Shown piece after piece: positions 22,840 through 28,897 of a DNA stretch of 28,897 nucleotides. This stretch comes from an uncultured Acetatifactor sp. (GTDB lineage Bacteria > Bacillota > Clostridia > Lachnospirales > Lachnospiraceae), in contig CAJTLR010000046.1 of assembly GCA_910577185.1 (NCBI GenBank), positions 1 through 28,897 on the forward strand, given 5' to 3'. The position numbers and the translations under genes are program-made. Each line of letters starts with the position of its first letter. Within the stretch, counting starts at the first letter, position 1. The notes beneath the pieces are model-generated. The model had not been told where the DNA came from. It did not search any database and was given only the letters and a program-made list of their open reading frames with translations.

Positions 22840-23743
22840 TCCAAAAATCCTCCGCAGCATCTAAAATGTCTTTCGCAGGTAAAAGTGTCGCTTCCATCAC
22901 ACTTTTACCGGTTTTCTTCAAATAATGCCTGACTAAATGATACCCGCAGGCATATCCGGCGCAATAGGGCAGGCCCGCTTGCGGAAAATTTTGTAATTTA
23001 GCCAGTTCATCACCATAAAGATAAGCATTGAGATTTTCAAGTCCCTGAATATTTAATCCATCCTGAATAACAGGTTTGATATATTCGTTCAAAGTTGCCA
23101 TATCCGTTTTGGTCACCCAGGGGCCTGCCTTATCTTCTCCATATAAAGAAGTGGCAAAATTTTCTGCCAGTCCTTCGCTAACCATCATTTCTCCAAGTGT
23201 GATGTCATTCTTCCATTCGATAAACTGAAAACGGATATTGTGATTTGTCTCATGTGCCAAAGCTGCCGGAAGATGCTCCAGTGTGTATTCGTTTGGAATG
23301 AGCCAGGAAAAAATATATCCCGGTATACCACCGTCACCACAATATCCCTCATTCATTATGATGTAGGGGCTTTCCGCATCTGCAAGCAATATGGTAAACA
23401 GATACTCCTTAACAGGCAGATCAATTCCATGCCGGGTAAAACAGTTTAAGGAGTCCCTGATTGCCATCTCACATTTTTCCCAGAATGCATCATCTGAAAT
23501 CAGCTCAATATTTTGTTTTTGTGTTTCGTCTACTTTAGTTGGTTCAATGTGTCCAAGCATCCTGCCTGCCATAATGACATCATAGCCACCGGGCGTTTTC
23601 GCCTTCATGGGAACATTGTAACAAGCCCATTTTTTCTCAAATGGCATCATCAGTTCATACCGGTAAATGTCATTCTTCTTGTCATGGGGTGCTGACATCA
23701 TTTTTTCATAAATACCGTCTGAACGAATTGCACTTACATTCAT
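22832..23743 (-). CDS. DUF2268 (YjaZ-like) predicted zinc-dependent protease
   Basis: The protein has 303 residues. It contains the zinc metallopeptidase motif H164-E-T-N-H168 followed by MMVSEGLAENFA, whose E190 or E194 fits the third ligand of this family. There is no signal peptide, so it is probably cytoplasmic. DUF2268 proteins are predicted Zn proteases; substrates are unknown. AGGAGG stands 11 bases before the ATG, slightly far. It is the first gene of a two-gene operon with a TipA-like MerR regulator, transcribed from a MerR-type promoter at 23779-23809, so its expression is probably drug-induced. Confidence 0.85.
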   Translation of the reverse strand: MNVSAIRSDGIYEKMMSAPHDKKNDIYRYELMMPFEKKWACYNVPMKAKTPGGYDVIMAGRMLGHIEPTKVDETQKQNIELISDDAFWEKCEMAIRDSLNCFTRHGIDLPVKEYLFTILLADAESPYIIMNEGYCGDGGIPGYIFSWLIPNEYTLEHLPAALAHETNHNIRFQFIEWKNDITLGEMMVSEGLAENFATSLYGEDKAGPWVTKTDMATLNEYIKPVIQDGLNIQGLENLNAYLYGDELAKLQNFPQAGLPYCAGYACGYHLVRHYLKKTGKSVMEATLLPAKDILDAAEDFWND

Positions 23744-23778
23744 ATATATTATATCCTCCTCTTCCCTGATCTTCTATC

Positions 23779-23809
23779 ATTATAAACTATTACGTTACGT
23801 CAGAGTCAA
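23779..23809 (-). promoter_or_regulatory. MerR-type promoter with 19-bp spacer for the DUF2268-TipA operon
   Basis: On the minus strand TTGACT (23804-23809) and TATAAT (23779-23784) are 19 bases apart. The spacer is centred on ACGTAACGT, with longer arms TGACGT and ACGTAA differing by one base. This is the expected binding site of the co-encoded MerR protein. Confidence 0.82.
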
Positions 23810-23894
23810 GTGTATTCCCCAAAAAAGTTACTTTCCTATTTATATTTTCTAAATACAGCGGTCAAATCTCTTGTTTGAAGCGTTTTCACATTGT

Positions 23895-24128
23895 TTAACC
23901 AGTGCTCCCAAAAAAGAATGGCGGCAGAGCATGTCTCATGCCCCCTATAAGCCTTTTAAAGCATTCCTGCGCTGCCTGTCAATGTGGACAAGGTAGGTAT
24001 TCAGCCTGCTGCCTGGTTTTCCCAAATGATGCCGCCCAACTGTCAAAATGCCCCAATCCCAGACACAATCCAGTGACGGCACAGACAATATTGACACCGC
24101 CCCAAACTGTACCCAGTCCATGGGACAA
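23895..24128 (-). other. unexplained stretch, possibly a decayed small gene
   Basis: The region between the ABC permease and the MerR-type promoter has no gene I can support. One minus-strand frame from 24128 to 23895 is open for 78 codons apart from a single TGA at 23979-23981, and its translation looks protein-like but unfamiliar. It may be a remnant. No terminator was found for the ABC operon here. Confidence 0.3.
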
Positions 24129-24140
24129 TACAATTTGTAT

Positions 24141-24905
24141 TTACCTCATTTCCTTCTTCCCAAATCTTTTTACAGCCAGCAAAAGACCCAATACAAAAAC
24201 CACTGTTGCACATGGCAGAAACGGAAATACTGAAAATGCAGTTCCTATGCCTTCTGCCGTAAAATCATGCAGCGAACAAGATACCAGATAACCACTGTAG
24301 CAGTAAGGATATGCAATCCAAAGCGGTGTATTGGCCATTAAAACGCCGGGAATAACAAGAAACAGATTAAGCCCCACAGAAAGCAATGCTTTTTCAAACA
24401 ATACTGTAATTGCCCACATAGCCGCTATACACGGCAGCATGGTAAGGAATAATCCTACACACCACTTTACAAGATATAATACCGGTAAAGTATCTGTAAT
24501 TCCTGCCATGTGCGTGGCCGCCATACCAGTAATCAAAAATATAATAAGAAAAACAACCATTTCCATAAACAGGTAAAACATCAGAACACAAAATTTTGCC
24601 ATGGATAAAGCATAACGACTAACCGGCAGCGCCAGCATCTTCAGAATACCATTATGCTGCGTTTCACGCCCTGCAATCATCACACATACAACAATCATGG
24701 AAAATGGCAATAGATAATAAGCGTAGACTAATGCACTCTGGATAAACATTGCAGACCACGCATTTGTATATTCCGGGGAAAAATACCTGCTTAAATTGGC
24801 AACCTCCGATATTACCACTAATAGAGGAGCAATAAATATCAATGGAACAATTTTTGACCGCTTTACCTTTTTAAATTCCGTCTTTAATAAATCAAAAAAA
24901 TTCAC
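24141..24905 (-). CDS. ABC-2 type permease, LanG/CprC-like
   Basis: The protein has 254 residues with six predicted membrane segments and the amino start LLKTEFKKVKRSKIVPLIF, typical of lantibiotic-immunity permeases of the LanE/LanG type. It would form the membrane channel with the permease at 24976-25710 and the ATPase at 25707-26489. The start is GTG with AGGAGGG upstream. A 70-base gap separates it from the preceding permease and contains the short hairpin ATCGC-TGC-GCGAT (24925-24937). It is the last gene of the operon. Confidence 0.85.
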   Translation of the reverse strand: MNFFDLLKTEFKKVKRSKIVPLIFIAPLLVVISEVANLSRYFSPEYTNAWSAMFIQSALVYAYYLLPFSMIVVCVMIAGRETQHNGILKMLALPVSRYALSMAKFCVLMFYLFMEMVVFLIIFLITGMAATHMAGITDTLPVLYLVKWCVGLFLTMLPCIAAMWAITVLFEKALLSVGLNLFLVIPGVLMANTPLWIAYPYCYSGYLVSCSLHDFTAEGIGTAFSVFPFLPCATVVFVLGLLLAVKRFGKKEMR

Positions 24906-24975
24906 ACAAATCCCTCCTATTTAAATCGCTGCGCGATAGCACTAAAGGGTAAAGTCGCTTCGCTTTTGACATTTC

Positions 24976-25710
24976 TTAGCCGGACGATTCATAACGCAAA
25001 TGTTTCGCCATCCATAAACCTATTCCTGAAAACAAAAATGTCTCTGCCATAGATATAATGGCTATTTCATTATCCGGCTGTGCGCTCATGGCAACGGCAG
25101 GCTTTAGCATTACAACAAATGGGTGAACCAATAGCAAACTGACATTTGAACCTGCCAATGCCATTCCGCTTAGAAATCCGGCAACCCCAATCCCAAGAGG
25201 CATCCACATATTTTCAAAACGCGAAGAAACCAAAACCATAAAAGATAATGTCGGCATAGAGGTGACAAAGGAATATGCCGTAAATTTAAACAAAGTGTCC
25301 ATCTCAAAAGTACCTTTCGGCAAGTCACTGATGCCGATTTTTAGCAAAGCTAAATTCTGTAATACAATCGCCGCCAGAAGCAATACTGTCAGAATAAATA
25401 ACTTGCACAGATACATTTGGGAAACACGAATGGGCAGCATATATACCTTTTTGATGGCAGCTCCTTTAAATTCCATGTTATAAACCATACAGGCTGCCAC
25501 AACGATACCAAACATGTTCAAAACCATAATCATTCCGTAAAGCTGTGTCAAAAGAACGTCCATGGGAGCTAACGGAAGGTTCAGTAATGTATCCTTACGC
25601 ACAATAAAATTGACAAACGCATATGCGGCTCCCAAGATACCGACTAATAACAGCAGCGGAATAACACCAGTCCTTTTTTCTTTCCGAAGTTCAATGATAA
25701 GTGTTTTCAT
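24976..25710 (-). CDS. ABC-2 type permease, LanE/CprB-like
   Basis: The protein has 244 residues with about six hydrophobic segments; the start reads KTLIIELRKEKRTGVIPLLL, as in lantibiotic-protection permeases. Its start overlaps the stop of the ATPase gene by four bases (ATGA), showing translational coupling. It should pair with the second permease for removal of membrane-inserting peptides. The specific peptide is not known. Confidence 0.87.
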   Translation of the reverse strand: MKTLIIELRKEKRTGVIPLLLLVGILGAAYAFVNFIVRKDTLLNLPLAPMDVLLTQLYGMIMVLNMFGIVVAACMVYNMEFKGAAIKKVYMLPIRVSQMYLCKLFILTVLLLAAIVLQNLALLKIGISDLPKGTFEMDTLFKFTAYSFVTSMPTLSFMVLVSSRFENMWMPLGIGVAGFLSGMALAGSNVSLLLVHPFVVMLKPAVAMSAQPDNEIAIISMAETFLFSGIGLWMAKHLRYESSG

Positions 25711-26489
25711 AATCTGGCCCTCTGCTTTCTGGCTGCATTATCCTTATCGACCATGGAAAGGAACATATCTTCCAAATTAGCGGAACTAATCTTATTATCC
25801 GTTGCAAAACCTGCCTGTACCGCATTCTGCCTGAGTTCATCAAGGCTTCCCTCGAACAACAGCCGGCCATGATTCAGAATTCCGATGTCGTCTGCCATCA
25901 ATTCTATTTCCGACAGCATATGGGAGGATATCAGGACAGTACAGTCATAAAGGCCCGGCAATGATTTTATCAGATGACGGATTTCATGAATACCGGAAGG
26001 ATCAAGACCATTTGTAGGTTCATCCAAAATCAGGATTGGCGGACGCCCAAGCAAAGCACCCGCAAGCCCAAGACGCTGTTTCATGCCCAGCGAATATTTT
26101 TTGGCAAGCCGGTTCCCAAACTCTGTCAAACCCACTAACTCCAACGCATCATCCACCGCATTTTCCGGCAGCCCCAAAATTCTGCGGATGATATCAAGGT
26201 TTTCCCGTCCTGTGAGATTTGCATAAAAAGACGGGGATTCGATAAAAGAACCTATTTTCTTTAAAATGCTGATCCGGTCATCCGGGAAATGACCTCCGTC
26301 AACCGTAAAGCTTCCGCCCGTAGGCGATGTCAGACCTAACAACATCTTCATTGTAGTAGATTTTCCTGCACCATTCGGGCCAAGAAAACCGTAGATACTG
26401 CCTTTCTGAATGTGCATGGAAACCTTATTGACCGAAATAAAATTTTTATATTTCTTTGTCAGCTGTTCCGTTGTGATAATATAGTCCAT
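25707..26489 (-). CDS. ABC transporter ATPase of lantibiotic-protection (LanF/CprA) type
   Basis: The protein has 260 residues. Walker A is GPNGAGKST (37-45), the signature is SLGMKQRL (133-140) and Walker B with catalytic Glu is ILILDEP (152-158). The Q-loop glutamine is replaced by E84 in FIESPSFY; this E-loop is a known mark of LanF ATPases in lantibiotic immunity. AAGGAGAG precedes the start. It leads an operon with two ABC-2 permeases and is divergent from a two-component system, the gene set of CprABC-CprRK in clostridia. No lantibiotic synthesis gene is present, so it likely guards against peptides from other bacteria. Confidence 0.93.
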   Translation of the reverse strand: MDYIITTEQLTKKYKNFISVNKVSMHIQKGSIYGFLGPNGAGKSTTMKMLLGLTSPTGGSFTVDGGHFPDDRISILKKIGSFIESPSFYANLTGRENLDIIRRILGLPENAVDDALELVGLTEFGNRLAKKYSLGMKQRLGLAGALLGRPPILILDEPTNGLDPSGIHEIRHLIKSLPGLYDCTVLISSHMLSEIELMADDIGILNHGRLLFEGSLDELRQNAVQAGFATDNKISSANLEDMFLSMVDKDNAARKQRARL

Positions 26490-26556
26490 AAAATCTCTCC
26501 TTTTTTCTTCTTTTTCTTTAGTTTACATCCCCAACCTGACATTAACTTTCCCGTAT

Positions 26557-26577
26557 CCTTACTTTTACCTTACTTTT
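26557..26577. promoter_or_regulatory. tandem direct repeat, likely response-regulator binding site
   Basis: CCTTACTTTT occurs at 26557-26566 and again at 26568-26577, an 11-base period equal to one helical turn. OmpR-type regulators bind such tandem sites. The repeat lies between the ABC operon start and the response regulator promoter, so it could serve both directions. Confidence 0.55.
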
Positions 26578-26589
26578 GGGGACACAGGA

Positions 26590-26618
26590 TTCCGAAAACC
26601 GCTCTGCCGTGCTATAAT
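26590..26618 (+). promoter_or_regulatory. promoter of the two-component system
   Basis: A perfect TATAAT (26613-26618) is preceded at 17 bases by a weak TTCCGA (26590-26595), which suits an activator-dependent promoter. The direct repeats end 12 bases upstream of the -35. Confidence 0.5.
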
Positions 26619-26659
26619 ATTACTGTTGTTATTGATAGATTTTTGAAAGGTACAGACAA

Positions 26660-27361
26660 ATGGAGCCCTCATTTTTGCATACAAAAAAAATTCTGTTGGT
26701 TGATGATGAGCCGGAACTGCGTAAATTGGTAATTGACATTCTGTCAGATGACGGATTCTCAAATATCATTGATGCAGGAACTGTCCAGAACGGACTTATC
26801 TTTGCCAGGCAGGAAAACCCCGACCTTGCAATCCTGGATGTCATGCTGCCGGACGGGGACGGCTTTTCTCTTATGAAGCAATTACGGGCATTTACAGGTA
26901 TCCCGGTTATATTTCTAACAGCCAAAGATGAAGCCGCTGATAAACTTGCCGGCTTAGGGCTGGGAGCAGATGATTATGTGGTAAAGCCTTTTTTGCCGCA
27001 GGAACTGTTACTGCGTGTCCATGCAGTTTTACGCCGATGCTATAAAGCAGATTCCCCATTATTAGAGCTGGACGGCTGCACGGTAGATTTCAGCCGTGCC
27101 GAAGTCAGCAAAAACGGAATGATAGTTGCCCTGACTGCAAAAGAACATACATTATTAGAAACGCTATCCCGCAACGAGGGAAAAATTGTAAGCATTGATG
27201 CCTTATGCGAAGCATTATGGGGCGATAATCCTTTTGGATATGAAAACAGCCTGAACGCCCATATCCGGCGCGTACGGGAAAAAATCGAAACTGATCCTTC
27301 AAAGCCTGTATCACTTATAACCGTTAAAGGACTCGGTTATAAATTAAATGCAAGGAAATAA
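26660..27361 (+). CDS. OmpR-family response regulator, NisR/CprR-like
   Basis: The protein has 233 residues. Residues about 9-120 are the receiver: acidic pair in LLVDDEPE, phosphorylated D60 in ILDVMLPDGDG, and K109 in VVKPF. Residues about 135-230 are the winged helix, with LTAKEHTLLETLSRNEGKIV and RVREKIETDPSKPVSLITVK. AAAGG is nine bases before ATG. The kinase gene begins four bases after its stop. It should activate the divergent ABC operon, probably through the tandem repeat at 26557-26577. Confidence 0.93.
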   Translation: MEPSFLHTKKILLVDDEPELRKLVIDILSDDGFSNIIDAGTVQNGLIFARQENPDLAILDVMLPDGDGFSLMKQLRAFTGIPVIFLTAKDEAADKLAGLGLGADDYVVKPFLPQELLLRVHAVLRRCYKADSPLLELDGCTVDFSRAEVSKNGMIVALTAKEHTLLETLSRNEGKIVSIDALCEALWGDNPFGYENSLNAHIRRVREKIETDPSKPVSLITVKGLGYKLNARK

Positions 27362-27365
27362 AGCC

Positions 27366-28739
27366 ATGAAAGTATTTAGCAAATATATTTCAAAACACTT
27401 ACTGTCTTTTATCGGGCTTATTTTAGCCCTCGTTATATTGAACATAGCTGTATTTGCTTTTACATTTTACAATGCAGTATCCATAAATTGGGGAAGCACC
27501 TCTCCGCAGAATATGCTAAAGCAGGTGGCAGCTGCTTCATCTTCCAATGGCATAACGAAGGAAGCCGAAAAAATGATAATAACCAACTCTTTATGGGCAA
27601 TATATCTGAATGCAGAGGGCTCCTGCAATTGGACTGTTAATCTGCCGGAGGAAATCCCAACTGAATATTCCATTCAGGATATTGCAGTATTTTCCAGAGG
27701 ATATTTGAAAGATTATCCCGTATTTGTATGGACTGATGAAAATGGCTTATTGGTGATTGGTTATCCCAAAAACAGCTATATGAAAATTACCAGCAATTAT
27801 TATCCTATTGATATGGTTCGCAAACTCCCCCTCTTTTTTCTTGGCATCATTGTATTGGACTTAGCTGTTCTGTTCCTTGCCTATTTACGTTCCAAGGAGC
27901 AAATCAGCAAAAATACAGAACCCATTATTTCCTCCATTGCAGCCCTGTCAGAGGGGAAAAGCATAAATCTTTCTGTAAGCGGCGAACTGTCAGAGATAGC
28001 TGACAGTATAAAGAAAGTATCTAATATCATCAGCCGCCAGAACACTGCACGGGCAAATTGGATCAGCGGAGTATCCCACGACATTCGCACTCCATTATCC
28101 ATGATTATGGGATATGCGGACAGAATTGTTCATGACAGAGACGCCTGTAACCGGATTAAGGAACAGGCTGCTGTTATTTCCAGACAAAGTATCAAAATAA
28201 AAGATTTAGTGCAGGATTTGAATCTCGTATCAAAGCTTGAATATGAAATGCAGCCTCTGCAGAAAGAAAATATCCGACTTTCAAAACTGTTACGCTCCTA
28301 TGCTACAGACCTGATAAACAGCGGTCTGCCGGATTCCTATTCTTTAGAGGTAAATATTTCTCCTGACGCTGAAAACACCATAATAGAATGTGATACAAAA
28401 TTGATTACACGAGCCGTCAATAATCTGGTTCAAAACAGCATTCACAGCAATCCCCAGGGCTGCACAATTATTTTGTCATTGCAGATAACAGAAAGTAAAC
28501 TGCTTTTAACCATTCAGGATAATGGTATTGGTATTTCTGCCGAAAAGCTGGAAGAGCTGAAAAACAAGCCGCATTATATGGAGAGTACCGATGACCGCCT
28601 AGATCTCCGTCATGGTTTAGGACTTCTTTTAGTGCGGCAGATTATGGACGCGCACCAGGGAACAATAGAAATAGAAAGCAGACTACAGCAAGGGTACAAA
28701 ACCAATATATATTTCTCCGGCAACCCAAACCGTGAGTAA
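27366..28739 (+). CDS. sensor histidine kinase, NisK/CprK-like
   Basis: The protein has 457 residues. Two membrane segments (about 10-32 and 152-172) enclose an extracytoplasmic sensor of about 115 residues. The phosphorylated H238 lies in VSHDIRTPLSMIMGY, the N box is NNLVQNSIHSN, G1 is DNGIGI and G2 is HGLGLLLVRQI. This plan, with a moderate external domain, fits lantibiotic-sensing kinases rather than the short-looped BceS type. The start at 27366 has AAGGAA eight bases upstream; the ATG at 27348 lies inside the response regulator gene. Confidence 0.92.
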   Translation: MKVFSKYISKHLLSFIGLILALVILNIAVFAFTFYNAVSINWGSTSPQNMLKQVAAASSSNGITKEAEKMIITNSLWAIYLNAEGSCNWTVNLPEEIPTEYSIQDIAVFSRGYLKDYPVFVWTDENGLLVIGYPKNSYMKITSNYYPIDMVRKLPLFFLGIIVLDLAVLFLAYLRSKEQISKNTEPIISSIAALSEGKSINLSVSGELSEIADSIKKVSNIISRQNTARANWISGVSHDIRTPLSMIMGYADRIVHDRDACNRIKEQAAVISRQSIKIKDLVQDLNLVSKLEYEMQPLQKENIRLSKLLRSYATDLINSGLPDSYSLEVNISPDAENTIIECDTKLITRAVNNLVQNSIHSNPQGCTIILSLQITESKLLLTIQDNGIGISAEKLEELKNKPHYMESTDDRLDLRHGLGLLLVRQIMDAHQGTIEIESRLQQGYKTNIYFSGNPNRE

Positions 28740-28843
28740 ACCGCAAATTAAGGGGAGAACTTTTCTTCTGTAATTTAACAGCTCATTTCTGTCCATTCCC
28801 CTGACACTCAAAAACCCGTATTCAAAACGTTCAGAATTTGCCA

Positions 28844-28896
28844 CTAAACTCCCATGCACCAAGCTGCTCCACCATATATGAAAGTGGGGAGTTTAG
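28844..28896. repeat. 10-bp perfect inverted repeat at the window edge
   Basis: CTAAACTCCC (28844-28853) pairs with GGGAGTTTAG (28887-28896) around a 33-base loop. It may be a terminator-like structure, a dispersed repeat or the edge of an element outside the window. Nothing else is recognised after the kinase gene. Confidence 0.55.
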
Positions 28897-28897
28897 A

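Overview
The window looks like a chromosomal segment of a Clostridia-class Bacillota, most probably a Lachnospiraceae-type gut anaerobe. This rests on strong AGGAGG-like ribosome sites, frequent TTG/GTG starts, moderate GC with AT-rich patches, and families typical of that group: UPF0158-NUDIX, YjbR fusions, ArsR-DUF2087, BlaI/BlaR1 and LanFEG-type transporters. No rRNA, tRNA, CRISPR array, integrase, transposase or phage structural gene was found. Species cannot be assigned from the sequence alone.

Layout. (1) 1-974, plus strand: a small helical protein coupled to an ArsR-DUF2087 regulator. (2) 1053-3713, minus strand: an operon of UPF0158-NUDIX hydrolase, YjbR-EVE fusion and Cof-type HAD phosphatase, with a good promoter at 3791-3819. 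(3) 3928-4854: an unrecognised protein with a toroid-like motif. (4) 4922-6460: a MATE efflux gene collapsed by deletion, next to its intact divergent MerR regulator and an intact 19-bp-spacer MerR promoter. (5) 6491-8782: a BlaI/BlaR1 beta-lactam sensor pair with a consensus promoter. (6) 8838-10253: an AT-rich AbiH phage-defence gene. (7) 10514-14180, minus strand: a GyrI-like protein, a YjbR-DUF3795 fusion, a WYL regulator and a lipoprotein whose promoter carries two BlaI-like operators. (8) 14384-17376: a divergent leucyl-tRNA synthetase whose leader is made of alternating 71-bp hairpin repeats. (9) 17556-20441: an AlkX/YcaQ-like glycosylase, a SnoaL-like protein and an XRE-methyltransferase fusion. 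(10) 20804-21760: an APH-fold kinase. (11) 22090-23743: a DUF2268 metalloprotease and a TipA-like MerR regulator behind a second 19-bp-spacer promoter. (12) 24141-28739: a LanFEG/CprABC-like ABC transporter divergent from its two-component system.

Taken together, the segment is rich in modules that sense or resist toxic small molecules: a beta-lactam sensor, two MerR multidrug-type regulators, a lantibiotic-type ABC/TCS set, an APH kinase, an AlkX-like repair enzyme and a variant LeuRS. Two predictions are the most testable. First, the BlaI/BlaR1 pair may control the distant lipoprotein gene, because the same TTAC-N4-GTAA dyad occurs at 6525-6536, 14218-14229 and 14244-14255. Second, the leuS copy at 14384 looks like a specialised paralog with altered motifs and an unusual repeat-built leader, not the housekeeping enzyme.
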